Origin: Phycisphaerales bacterium UBA7708
GTDB lineage: Bacteria; Planctomycetota; Phycisphaerae; Sedimentisphaerales; Anaerohalosphaeraceae
Length of the DNA stretch: 13,096 bases
Direction: 5' to 3'
Assembly (NCBI GenBank): GCA_002482415.1
Contig: DLFY01000322.1
Location: forward strand, 4,994 to 18,089
Under the pieces are notes generated by a model that saw only the letters and a list, made by a program, of their open reading frames with translations, did no database searches and was not told the origin of the DNA. Of the stretch, positions 1 through 6,907 are shown in pieces. The stretch's first letter is position 1, and every line of letters starts with the position of its first letter. Both the position numbers and the translations under genes were made by a program.

Positions 1-1
1 G

Positions 2-841
2 CGGAGTTCGAATATCCAAATTCCGTTGTGGTCGGCCATAAAACTGACTTTTCTGGGTCTTTATTTCAATAATTTTTTACCCGGGTCCATCGGGGGCGAC
101 CTTGTTAGGGCGTGGTATGTGGCCAAGCATACCGACCGGCGGATGGCGGCGGTCATCAGCGTCTTTGTGGACCGATTATTAGCCCTTTTAGGGACGATTT
201 TAATGGCGTTAACGGGGGTAATGCTTGCGGGGCAGGAGGGATTGTTTGTCGCAAGCGATAATAAAAAAGACTATCTGGGTCTGATATTAGAGCATAGACA
301 TCTTATTTTGGCAATCCTTGTGGTCGTTGTTGTGCTGGCGGTGGGATTAGCGGCTGTTCCGGCCATTCGAATGCGATTTAAAGTATTATACGAAAAGGCT
401 TTGCATCATGCCAAGAGCATTTTTGTCCATCTGTTTGAAGCGGGAATGTTATTTGTGAAAAAGCCGCTGCTGGGGCCTGGGGCACTGATGCTGACGTTTC
501 TGCTGCAGGGGATAGTGATATTGTCGATGTGGTTTTTGGGGATGGAAATGGGGATTCCGACTCCAATGGAGGGGTATTTTGTCTTTTTACCGGTGATGTG
601 GGTGGTTGGGTCGGTGCCGATCAGTATCGCCGGGATCGGGATTATGGAGGGGGGATTGATTGTCTTGTTTACCCAGTTTGGCGGTGCGTCGCTGGAAGCG
701 GCGACGGCTCTGGCTCTGAGCCAAAGGGCGGTATGGATCATAGCGTCCTTGCCGGGGCTGGGAGTTCATTTGTCTGGAAAACACCTGCCCAGTGAGATTG
801 GGGGGCGATTTTCTATTGACGACAATCAGGAAATAAACTAA
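2..841 (+). CDS. YbhN/UPF0104 flippase-like membrane protein (5' truncated by window edge)
   Basis: This is an integral membrane protein of the UPF0104/YbhN group, the same fold as the lysylphosphatidylglycerol synthase transmembrane region (COG0392). Members are thought to move or modify lipid-linked substrates, but no substrate can be read here. The frame is open to the first bases of the window, so the true start lies upstream. The TTG at 26 is internal, because the family-like residues PLWSAIKLTFLG continue across it. Hallmarks are FNNFLPGSIGGDLVRA near the visible N-terminus and VPISIAGIGIMEGG (about 606-651). At least five or six hydrophobic segments are visible, for example around 308-365 and 470-540. 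About 279 residues are visible against roughly 320-340 for the family. Codon use is more AT-rich (many TTA and TTT codons) than in the genes after 1850. It is separated from the next gene by about 560 bases and is probably a different transcription unit. Confidence 0.85.
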   Translation, partial: RSSNIQIPLWSAIKLTFLGLYFNNFLPGSIGGDLVRAWYVAKHTDRRMAAVISVFVDRLLALLGTILMALTGVMLAGQEGLFVASDNKKDYLGLILEHRHLILAILVVVVVLAVGLAAVPAIRMRFKVLYEKALHHAKSIFVHLFEAGMLFVKKPLLGPGALMLTFLLQGIVILSMWFLGMEMGIPTPMEGYFVFLPVMWVVGSVPISIAGIGIMEGGLIVLFTQFGGASLEAATALALSQRAVWIIASLPGLGVHLSGKHLPSEIGGRFSIDDNQEIN

Positions 842-849
842 AGTGTATA

Positions 850-869
850 GGGTATAACTACCCGTTTTT
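850..869 (+). terminator. Weak intrinsic terminator after the flippase-like gene
   Basis: A short inverted repeat GGGTA (850-854) / TACCC (859-863) with a TAAC loop starts nine bases after the TAA stop and is followed by G and five T (865-869). Five base pairs is marginal, so read-through toward the second, better terminator at 1166-1211 is likely. Confidence 0.4.
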
Positions 870-1165
870 GATAAGACTTAGTGACAATTATATGGTCTTT
901 CCTGTGGGCCAAAAGTACTTTGGAAGATGCAGGATTGTTCGAGGCGTATTGCGATTTTATAACCATATTTTGAACGTGTCGTAAAGACCGCCAAATGCAA
1001 GCATTGAGATACTTCATGAGGCATCTGCCGGGGGGCAACCAGGCCAAATTGGCCGGCATTAGTCAGTCTGCTGAGTTGGCTGGACGGGATGTTTTTTTCC
1101 AGTTTCAATACCCAATGCATTTCAATCCGAGCAGGATTGAACAGGATAAACGCTATACGATAAGA
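870..1165 (+). other. Gene-poor structured stretch, candidate 3' UTR or noncoding RNA
   Basis: No convincing gene is present. Short ORFs exist on both strands, but they lack a good ribosome binding site and match no family I know. Several inverted repeats are seen: CCAAA/TTTGG (909-923), TGCCGG/CCGGCA (1026-1031 with 1053-1058) enclosing GGCCA/TGGCC (1042-1054), CTGGA/TCCAG (1080-1102) around a T-run, and a perfect 8-bp hairpin TTCAATCC/GGATTGAA (1121-1141, loop GAGCA). The word GCAGGATTG occurs twice (929-937 and 1131-1139), so the arm at 1123-1128 could pair with either copy. The block ends in the terminator at 1166-1211. I checked for tmRNA, RNase P, SRP RNA and 6S hallmarks and found none. 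It may be a long 3' UTR of the upstream gene, an sRNA, or decayed sequence. Confidence 0.35.
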
Positions 1166-1211
1166 CCTGGAACGCCGGGATGACCGAGGCGTAACAGGGT
1201 TTTTTGTTTTT
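1166..1211 (+). terminator. Rho-independent terminator
   Basis: The stem is in two parts. The outer pairs are CCTG (1166-1169) with CAGG (1195-1198), and the inner pairs are ACGCC (1172-1176) with GGCGT (1188-1192), separated by a GA/AA internal loop and closed by an 11-base loop. It is followed by G, TTTTTT, G, TTTTT up to 1211. This insulates hpf from the upstream unit and implies that hpf has its own promoter between about 1212 and 1390. Confidence 0.75.
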
Positions 1212-1311
1212 GTGCCGGTCTTGTCGAACCGCGGCAGGCTGGAGAACTTAGAATACCTGACGGAAGCAGTAGAGAAATGGAGTGGTTGGGGTTAGAAAAA
1301 CAAGGATGATG

Positions 1312-1327
1312 CCGCCTGAGAAGGCGG
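1312..1327 (+). promoter_or_regulatory. GNRA-capped hairpin in the hpf upstream region
   Basis: A perfect 6-bp stem CCGCCT/AGGCGG with a GAGA tetraloop (GNRA class) lies about 77 bases before the hpf start. No T-run follows, so it is not a terminator. AT-rich words such as TATATAAC (1342-1349) and TATGAATATAG (1351-1361) lie just downstream and could hold a -10 box, but no matching -35 is clear. If transcription starts there, the hairpin is upstream DNA and not part of the leader RNA. Confidence 0.35.
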
Positions 1328-1403
1328 ATGGAAATTCAGGATATATAACGTATGAATATAGTAGTGGTCGCAACCGGTAAACTCTTTTGATCAGGAGGTA
1401 GTT

Positions 1404-1733
1404 ATGTTATTTACAATCAGCGGCAAACACATTGAAATAACGGAAGCAATTCGCGCCCACGCCAAAGAGAAAGTGGAAAAGCTGCCTCGATTTTTTAATC
1501 AGATATCCCATGTTGAGGTCCTGCTGGACGCCAGTCAGGGCAGCATGCCTGTGGTGGAAATCATTGCCCGGGCGGAGCATTTTGGCGATATTATAGCAAA
1601 AGATACCGGTCCGGATGCTTATACCTGCATTGATATGGCGGTGCATAAGCTGGAGCGGCAACTGAAAAAGATCAAAGAAAAACAGCGTGACAATAAATTT
1701 GTGCCTCAAGTTGAGTTGCCCAAAGCTGAGTAA
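1404..1733 (+). CDS. hpf: Short-type ribosome hibernation promoting factor (HPF/RaiA family)
   Basis: This is a small ribosome-binding protein of the HPF/YfiA (sigma-54 modulation) family, which binds the 30S decoding region and silences ribosomes in slow growth or stress. The 109 residues match the short HPF class (about 95-110) and lack the C-terminal dimerisation domain of long HPF. The N-terminal MLFTISGKHIEITEAIRAHA leads into the beta-alpha-beta fold, followed by HVEVLLDASQG, VEIIARAEHFGDIIAKDTGPDAYTCIDMAVHKLERQLKKIKEKQRD and a short charged tail. The start is fixed by a near-perfect AGGAGGT (1393-1399) five bases (four after the T) before ATG. It stands 120 bases before ptsN. The hpf-ptsN pair is a very common neighbourhood in bacteria, usually with rpoN upstream, but rpoN is absent here. 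Confidence 0.93.
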   Translation: MLFTISGKHIEITEAIRAHAKEKVEKLPRFFNQISHVEVLLDASQGSMPVVEIIARAEHFGDIIAKDTGPDAYTCIDMAVHKLERQLKKIKEKQRDNKFVPQVELPKAE

Positions 1734-1797
1734 GCGGGTATTCTGTGTTACGAACAACCACGATATGACTTGAGGCGGCACTTAATATTTCCGGTTG

Positions 1798-1818
1798 CAG
1801 GGAGATGGTTGGTCCCTG
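1798..1818 (+). promoter_or_regulatory. Hairpin in the hpf-ptsN gap
   Basis: CAGGGA (1798-1803) pairs with TCCCTG (1813-1818) around a nine-base loop. It sits about 35 bases before the ptsN start in a 120-base gap. A poly-T tract is missing, so it could be an RNA processing or stability element between two cotranscribed genes. Confidence 0.3.
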
Positions 1819-1853
1819 AACAGTGAGCTGGTCGTTTTGTTTGAGAGGATAAT

Positions 1854-2327
1854 ATGAAACTTTCGGATATTGTATGTTCAGATGCAATTGTGGCTCGTCT
1901 TAAAGCCAAGCAGCGCGATGAGGCGATTCGAGAACTGGTGGGTGTGCTTGGCAAGTCCGGCAAGATTCCGAAAGATTCCGTGGATGCGGTGAGCAAACTG
2001 GTGATCAAGCGTGAAAATGAGGCCAGTACGGGGATTGGCAAGGGTGTGGCGGTGCCTCACGTCAAGAGTGCGGATATCAGCGAGCCGGTTGCTGCGGTGG
2101 GGTGTTCGGGGGAGGGGATTGATTTTGCGTCGCTGGATAAGCAGCCGGTGTACAGTGTGATTCTGCTGGTGAGTCCGACGAACAATCCGGATCGTCACCT
2201 GCAGGCGATGGAGACGGTGTTTCGCAACCTGCAGAAGGATGATTTCCGTCGTTTTCTGCGTCAGGCACAGACGTCCAAAGAGATTGTGGAAATCATTGCG
2301 GATGCCGACGGCGACGGCATGGAGTAA
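1854..2327 (+). CDS. ptsN: PTS EIIA component, nitrogen-regulatory type (EIIA-Ntr)
   Basis: This is a cytoplasmic phosphoacceptor of the fructose/mannitol EIIA family (PTS_EIIA_2). In the nitrogen-type PTS it takes phosphate from HPr and regulates other proteins rather than importing sugar. The 157 residues fit a single EIIA domain. The phosphorylated histidine is H69 in the motif STGIGKGVAVPHVK. Other family marks are RENEASTGIG just before it, FASLDKQPVYSVILLVSP and the helix NPDRHLQAMETVFRNL. The start follows GAGAGGA (1843-1849) with spacing of about four bases. No EIIB or EIIC gene is in the window, which supports a regulatory role. It is followed after 52 bases by HPr and then Enzyme I, so the full phosphate chain is encoded together. 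Confidence 0.92.
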   Translation: MKLSDIVCSDAIVARLKAKQRDEAIRELVGVLGKSGKIPKDSVDAVSKLVIKRENEASTGIGKGVAVPHVKSADISEPVAAVGCSGEGIDFASLDKQPVYSVILLVSPTNNPDRHLQAMETVFRNLQKDDFRRFLRQAQTSKEIVEIIADADGDGME

Positions 2328-2340
2328 ACGATTAACCCGG

Positions 2341-2353
2341 GCCGGACGCCGGC
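2341..2353 (+). repeat. Small perfect hairpin between ptsN and the HPr gene
   Basis: GCCGG ACG CCGGC is a 5-bp GC-only stem with a three-base loop in the 52-base gap. It has no T-run. It may modulate processing or translation of the TTG-initiated HPr gene 26 bases downstream. Confidence 0.3.
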
Positions 2354-2379
2354 GTGTTCGGTCCCAGATAAAGGCATAA

Positions 2380-2700
2380 TTGGCGGTGAGCGAAGCGGTC
2401 CATGAGATAGAGGTGGAAATCAGGAATGCCGAAGGTTTGCACATGCGGCCTGCGATGCAGTTTGTCGATCTGGCGGGCAGCTTCAAATCCGACATCTCGG
2501 TCAGCAATGAGATGACGACCGCCGACGCCAAAAGCATCATGCAGATGACCATGCTGGCAGCCACCTGCGGATCGAAGCTGCGTGTTCGCGCCAAGGGGCG
2601 TGACGCCAGGGATGCACTGGCGGCCATCCGGGAACTGGTCGAAGAGCGATTGTTTGGAGAGCCTCCGGGCGAGAAAGCAGCCAGCGTACAAAAAGGGTAA
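2380..2700 (+). CDS. ptsH: HPr phosphocarrier protein
   Basis: This is the small cytoplasmic protein that carries phosphate from Enzyme I to EIIA. The active-site motif is AEGLHMRPA with phospho-histidine H21. S52 in ADAKSIM lies exactly 31 residues later, the same spacing as His15 to Ser46 in classical HPr, so the HPr-kinase target serine is also present. No HPr kinase gene is visible here. The protein has 106 residues against about 85-90 for the family, with a few extra N-terminal residues and a C-terminal tail (GEPPGEKAASVQKG). The start is TTG at 2380, supported by AAAGG (2370-2374) with five-base spacing. The codon just before it is an in-frame TAA (2377-2379), so the gene cannot start earlier. 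A GTG at 2386 is a second option. It ends nine bases before Enzyme I, which suggests translational coupling. It could equally be named npr. Confidence 0.92.
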   Translation: MAVSEAVHEIEVEIRNAEGLHMRPAMQFVDLAGSFKSDISVSNEMTTADAKSIMQMTMLAATCGSKLRVRAKGRDARDALAAIRELVEERLFGEPPGEKAASVQKG

Positions 2701-2709
2701 ACACAGGAT

Positions 2710-4446
2710 ATGGAAATCAGGAAGGGAATCGGCGTATCACCCGGCATCGCGATTGCGCGATGTATGGTCATCGACTCGAAAGACTACCGGATTCCCCGCC
2801 GCAGCATCCTGGATTCCCAGCGGGCCAAGGAGATTCTGCGGGTCCGTCGGGCGTTTGCATTTGCCATCAAAGACCTGACCGAGCTGAGCGAGCGCAAGCA
2901 TTTTGAAGAAGGCAAGATCAAAGACATTTTCGCCGTTCACATGCGGTTTTTACGGGACAAGACCTTTCGCAAGCGCATCACGGATTATATTGACAAGGAA
3001 CGGGTGACCGCCGAATATGCGGTCTCGACGATTCTGCGTGAGATTGCATCGCATTTCGAGGGGATTGACGATCCTTATATCAGCGAGCGTGCGGCGGACA
3101 TTTACGACATCGAGCGGCGTCTGCTGATACACCTGCTGGGCAAGGTCAAGGAAGAGGTGGAGCATCTGCGTGAAGAAGTGGTGATTGTGGCCCACGACCT
3201 GACACCGACGCAGACGGCCAGCTTCAACCGCACGTTTGTCAAGGGATTTGCCACGGAAGCGGGCGGTCGGACCAGTCATACGGCGATTATTTCCAAGACG
3301 ATGGGGATTCCGGCGGTGGTGGCGCTGGGGGACATGACTTCGGGGATCAATTCGGAAAGCATTGTGATTATCGACGGCAACCGGGGTGTGGTGGTGGTTG
3401 ACCCGGATGAAGAGACGCTCAAGCAGTACCGTAATTACGCCCAGCAGGTCAGCCTGTTTGTGCATCAGCTCGACGAACTGCGTGACAAGCCTGCGGTGAC
3501 CCGGGACGAGGTCAAGATTCAACTGCTGGGCAATATCGAATTTCCGGAAGAGTCGGCGATGGTTCGCGACAAGGGCGGCGAGGGCATCGGACTGTATCGG
3601 ACGGAGTTTTTGTATTTGTACGGCGGGACGGAACCGACGGAAGAGGACCACTACCAGGCATACGCTCAGGCGGTCAAGGTGTTTCCGCATGAGCCGGTGG
3701 TCATCCGCACGATGGACCTTGGGGCTGACAAGCTGCCGCAGACGATCCGTCAGATGCCGGAGGCCAACCCGGTGCTGGGGCTGCGGTCGATTCGCTACTG
3801 TCTGCAGAACCTGGGGCTGTTCAAGACGCAGCTTCGGGCGATTCTGCGGGCGTCGGTTCTGGGCGATGTGCGGGTGATGTTTCCTCTGATTACCAATCTT
3901 CAGGAACTGCGCCAGGCCAAGATGATTCTGCGGGATGTGATGGAAGACCTGGACGAATATGCGGCGCCGTATAATGCGAAGATTCCGGTGGGGATTATGA
4001 TTGAGACGCCCAGTTCGGCGCTGACGTCGAATTATCTTGCGGCGGAGAGTGATTTTTTCAGTATCGGAACCAACGACCTGATTCAATATACGCTGGCGGT
4101 GGACCGCGGCAACGAACATGTCTCGACGCTGTTTTCGGCGGCGGAACCGGCGATCGTCCGTATTTTGCGCAGCGTGATTCACGACGCGGGCAAGGCGGGC
4201 ATCGGTCTGAGCATCTGCGGCGAGGTGGCGTCGGACCCGGAATATATCATGCTGCTGCTGGGGATGGGCGTTCGAACGCTGTCTCTGGCTCCGCCGATGA
4301 TTCCGGAGATCAAGAAAATAATTCGTTCGGTGACCATCGAGGACTGCAATATGCTGGCACGTCGCGTGGCGACGCTGGATTCGCAGCGGCAGATCAAGAA
4401 TCTGCTGCGGGATGCGGCCAGCCAGATACTGCCTGGACAATTATAG
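2710..4446 (+). CDS. ptsI: PTS Enzyme I (phosphoenolpyruvate-protein phosphotransferase)
   Basis: This enzyme uses PEP to phosphorylate itself and then HPr, the first step of the PTS. The 578 residues match classical EI (about 575) and not the longer EI-Ntr, since no N-terminal GAF domain is present. Domain order is an N-terminal segment IGVSPGIAIA, a helical HPr-binding region (about 30-140), the swivelling phosphohistidine domain with GGRTSHTAIISKTMGIPAVV (H190; E. coli H189), and a PEP-utilising TIM barrel from about 260. Barrel motifs are GIGLYRTEFLYLYG, DLGADKLP, NPVLGLRSIRYCL, IETPSSAL, GTNDLIQYTLAVDRGN and SICGEVASDP with the catalytic C503 (E. coli C502). All key residues look intact. 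An AGGA lies only one base before ATG, too close for a normal Shine-Dalgarno, so translation may depend on ribosomes leaving the HPr gene nine bases upstream. The family N-terminus supports this start. Confidence 0.95.
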   Translation: MEIRKGIGVSPGIAIARCMVIDSKDYRIPRRSILDSQRAKEILRVRRAFAFAIKDLTELSERKHFEEGKIKDIFAVHMRFLRDKTFRKRITDYIDKERVTAEYAVSTILREIASHFEGIDDPYISERAADIYDIERRLLIHLLGKVKEEVEHLREEVVIVAHDLTPTQTASFNRTFVKGFATEAGGRTSHTAIISKTMGIPAVVALGDMTSGINSESIVIIDGNRGVVVVDPDEETLKQYRNYAQQVSLFVHQLDELRDKPAVTRDEVKIQLLGNIEFPEESAMVRDKGGEGIGLYRTEFLYLYGGTEPTEEDHYQAYAQAVKVFPHEPVVIRTMDLGADKLPQTIRQMPEANPVLGLRSIRYCLQNLGLFKTQLRAILRASVLGDVRVMFPLITNLQELRQAKMILRDVMEDLDEYAAPYNAKIPVGIMIETPSSALTSNYLAAESDFFSIGTNDLIQYTLAVDRGNEHVSTLFSAAEPAIVRILRSVIHDAGKAGIGLSICGEVASDPEYIMLLLGMGVRTLSLAPPMIPEIKKIIRSVTIEDCNMLARRVATLDSQRQIKNLLRDAASQILPGQL

Positions 4447-4580
4447 GCGTCCGGTCAATCGACGACGAACATGGAAACAGGAGCCTTCCGGCCGGACAGG
4501 ACGGAAGTGCATTACAAAATTCGGAATGCTGGGGCATCGCTGCCGGGAGGCCGGACAGCGGGTGGCCCGGAAAAGGACAC
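4447..4580 (+). promoter_or_regulatory. Structured 134-base leader before the DUF2344 gene
   Basis: This gap holds two hairpins. The first is CTTCCG/CGGAAG (4485-4490 with 4502-4507). The second, stronger one is CGCTGCCGG (4538-4546), loop GAGG, then CCGG, one bulged A, and CAGCG (4551-4560). The word CCGGACAG occurs in both (4492-4499 and 4551-4558), and GTCCGG (4449-4454) just after the ptsI stop could pair with either. Alternative folds are therefore possible. No T-run is present, so I do not call a terminator. The ribosome binding site AAAAGGA (4571-4577) lies 11 bases past the second hairpin. Confidence 0.4.
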
Positions 4581-5336
4581 ATGCAGCCGACTAAAACACT
4601 GTTGTTATATTTTTCAATCACAGGGGGGCCGAGCTATCTGTCGCAGCAGGAAACGCTGACGATGTGGAGCCGGGCGCTGCTGCGCGCCGGGATTGAGCCG
4701 GCTTATTCCCAGGGATTTAATCCGCATCCGAAGATTTCTCTGCCGCTGCCGCGTTCGGTCGGGGTCGAAGGCGACCAGGAACTGCTGACGGTACAGACGG
4801 ACACCTTTGCAGGCTCAGCCGAAGACCTTCAGCGCCGGATGAATGTTCAGCTCCCGGAAGACTGCACGGTGTTTTGTGCCGAGATTCTGGAGGGCAAGGC
4901 CCGCCGGTATCCGGGCAGCATTCTGTACCGGTTTGAGCCGAAGTCCTCCTGCTGGACGGAGGCATTCCGGCAGGGGCTTGAGGGGTGCCAGCGGCAGATT
5001 GAGGCGGGGGACCGGGTGGAAATGGTGCGTCAGCGGCCCGATGAGCGTGTGGGCAGGACGGTGGATATCGGGGTGTATCTGCAGGCGGTCGGCTGGGACG
5101 ACACGTTTGTTGAGGTGCGGTGCCGGTTCAGCGGGCAGGGGACGGCACGGGTGGAGGAATTGCTGGGCTGGGTGGGATTGCGACGGGAGGATCTGTGCAG
5201 GCCGGTGCTGCGGACAGGGATTGAATGGCTGACGACGGGATGGCAGACAGCGTCGGCAAAGGAAGAAACGGAAGGGGATGAGGCGGAGCCATCGGAGGAT
5301 TCGATGGACGGACAGGATCAGAATCAGAAACCATAA
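4581..5336 (+). CDS. DUF2344 (TIGR03936-type, radical-SAM-linked) protein
   Basis: This is a member of the DUF2344/TIGR03936 family, a protein of unknown biochemical role usually found beside, or fused to, a radical SAM protein of the TIGR03960 type, and often just before an RNase E/G gene. The recognised N-terminal pattern is FSITGGPSYLSQQETLTMWSRALLRAGIEPAYSQGFNPHPKIS, followed by SVGVEGDQELLTVQ. The central part is divergent. The C-terminal 25 or so residues are acidic and low complexity (SAKEETEGDEAEPSEDSMDGQDQNQKP region) and probably disordered. The start is ATG at 4581 behind AAAAGGA (4571-4577), three bases away. The stop lies 14 bases before the RNase gene, so the two are almost certainly cotranscribed. 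No radical SAM partner lies in this window, because the gene before it is Enzyme I. Confidence 0.82.
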   Translation: MQPTKTLLLYFSITGGPSYLSQQETLTMWSRALLRAGIEPAYSQGFNPHPKISLPLPRSVGVEGDQELLTVQTDTFAGSAEDLQRRMNVQLPEDCTVFCAEILEGKARRYPGSILYRFEPKSSCWTEAFRQGLEGCQRQIEAGDRVEMVRQRPDERVGRTVDIGVYLQAVGWDDTFVEVRCRFSGQGTARVEELLGWVGLRREDLCRPVLRTGIEWLTTGWQTASAKEETEGDEAEPSEDSMDGQDQNQKP

Positions 5337-5350
5337 AAACAGGGACAACA

Positions 5351-6874
5351 ATGAATATTGAAATGATTATTAATGTCAGCGAGGGTGAAGAGTCCCGTGT
5401 GGCGGTGGTCTGTGACAATGTGCTGGAGGAACTGCATATTGAACGGGCCGGAACGACCAGTCTTGTGGGCAATATCTACAAGGCCAAGGTGGTCAATATC
5501 GAGCCTGCGATTCAGGCGGCGTTTATCGATTTCGGGGTGGTCAAGAACGGTTTTCTTCACATCAGCGATCTGCATCCGCGGTATTATACGGGGCAGAAGG
5601 AAACGGAAGAAAATATCGGCCGCCGCAAGAGCGTGACGCAGCGTCCGCTGATTCAGCGGAGCCTGAAGCGGGGGCAGGATCTGATTGTGCAGGTGATCAA
5701 GGAAGGCATCAATACCAAGGGGCCGACCCTGACGACGTACCTGTCGCTGCCGGGCAAGTATATGGTGCTGATGCCGTGGATGAATAATGTCGGCGTGTCG
5801 CAGAAGATTGAAGATGAATCCGAACGCAAGCGGCTGCGCGAGGCGGCCAACGGATTGAAGCTGCCGGACAATGCGGGGATTATTATCCGCACCGCGGCGC
5901 TGACGGCAACCAAGCGTGACCTGCAGAATGATTTGTCGTACCTGAGCCGGCTGTGGGGTGCGATTACCAAGCGGATGGACAAGGAAAAGGCCCCGGCGGA
6001 GATGTACCGCGAATCCGACCTGGTGCTGCGGACGGTACGTGATATCTTTGATACGCGGATATCCAAGATTGTCTGCGACAACGAGACGATTGCCAAACAG
6101 ATTCGGGATTTTGTATCGATTGTTCAGCCGAAGCTGAAAAACCGGGTGTCGTTTTATGACCAGAAAACGCCGCTGTTTCACAAGTACAACATCGAAAAAG
6201 AGATTGAAAATATTCAATCCAGCCGGGTGGAGCTCAAATGCGGCGGATCGCTGGTGATTGAACAGACCGAGGCGATGGTGACCATTGATGTCAACAGCGG
6301 TAAATACCGCAAGCCCGACAATGCCGAGCAGACGGCGCTGAAAATCAACCTGGAGGCGGCCAAAGAGATTGTACGACAATTGAAGCTGCGGGATATGGGG
6401 GGGTTGATCGTCTGCGACTTTATTGACATGCGGGAGAATAAGAATAAGCAGGCGGTGGAAAAAGTGTTCCGGGATGAGCTCAAGACCGACCGGGCGCGGA
6501 CGCGGGCCCTGAAGATGAGTGCCTTTGGTCTGATTGAACTGACGCGTCAGCGGCTGCGGCCGTCGCTGCAGTCCAGCACGACCTATCGCTGCCCGCATTG
6601 CCGCGGGACAGGATCGGTCAAAAGTCCGGCGGCGCAGGCGACTGAAATTCTGCGGTCGGTGCGCATGGCATTGAGTCGTGAGGAAATCAAGCGGGTGGAG
6701 GCGACGGTGGCCGCCCCGGTGGCTGAATATCTGCTGAATCAGCGGCGCAGCAACCTGGCTGAGCTGGAGCAGGAATCGGGTGTGCAGATTGTGATTAAGT
6801 CTGATTTTCTGGCAGGCTCGCAGAGTCTGCAGATGGTCTGTTATGATGAACGCGGCAGTGTCGTGAAGGTTTAG
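5351..6874 (+). CDS. rng: Ribonuclease E/G family endoribonuclease (RNase G-like)
   Basis: This is an endoribonuclease that cuts AU-rich single-stranded RNA in rRNA maturation and mRNA decay. The 507 residues match RNase G-type or the catalytic half of RNase E, with no long C-terminal degradosome scaffold. Order: a short RNase H-like start MNIEMIINVSEGEESRVAVV, then ELHIERAGTTSLVGNIYKAKV opening the S1 domain (about 35-145) with AAFIDFGVVKNGFLHISDL, the 5' sensor region (IIIRTAA about 177-183), and the DNase I-like catalytic region with TIDVNSG (D313, N315) and CDFIDM (D356/D359). A zinc-link motif CPHC follows (C414, C417), then a small C-terminal domain. The start ATG 5351 follows AGGGA (5341-5345) at five bases, and another Met at 5363 is less well placed. 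It follows DUF2344 by 14 bases, a widely seen pairing. The L21/L27 ribosomal genes that often follow are replaced by kdsD. Confidence 0.95.
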   Translation: MNIEMIINVSEGEESRVAVVCDNVLEELHIERAGTTSLVGNIYKAKVVNIEPAIQAAFIDFGVVKNGFLHISDLHPRYYTGQKETEENIGRRKSVTQRPLIQRSLKRGQDLIVQVIKEGINTKGPTLTTYLSLPGKYMVLMPWMNNVGVSQKIEDESERKRLREAANGLKLPDNAGIIIRTAALTATKRDLQNDLSYLSRLWGAITKRMDKEKAPAEMYRESDLVLRTVRDIFDTRISKIVCDNETIAKQIRDFVSIVQPKLKNRVSFYDQKTPLFHKYNIEKEIENIQSSRVELKCGGSLVIEQTEAMVTIDVNSGKYRKPDNAEQTALKINLEAAKEIVRQLKLRDMGGLIVCDFIDMRENKNKQAVEKVFRDELKTDRARTRALKMSAFGLIELTRQRLRPSLQSSTTYRCPHCRGTGSVKSPAAQATEILRSVRMALSREEIKRVEATVAAPVAEYLLNQRRSNLAELEQESGVQIVIKSDFLAGSQSLQMVCYDERGSVVKV

Positions 6875-6907
6875 CGGCGTCGCCTGAAGAATATGAAAAA
6901 GGATCGT

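Noticed and set aside
26..28. TTG as the true start of the first gene
   Set aside because: The frame is open to the window edge and conserved-looking sequence continues across this codon, so the gene is truncated.
995..1183. A 62-codon + strand frame in the gap before hpf
   Set aside because: It has no ribosome binding site and no recognisable family, and it runs into the terminator stem. Treated as noncoding.
1255..1275. SRP RNA-like words (CTGACGGAAGCAGTAG)
   Set aside because: The conserved SRP apical stem and flanking pairing are missing, so it is only a short chance resemblance.
2950..4440. A 496-codon open frame on the - strand opposite ptsI
   Set aside because: It has the same shadow composition, while the + strand encodes a complete Enzyme I.
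4471..4659. A 62-codon frame overlapping the DUF2344 start
   Set aside because: It overlaps a recognised protein in another frame and lacks a ribosome binding site.
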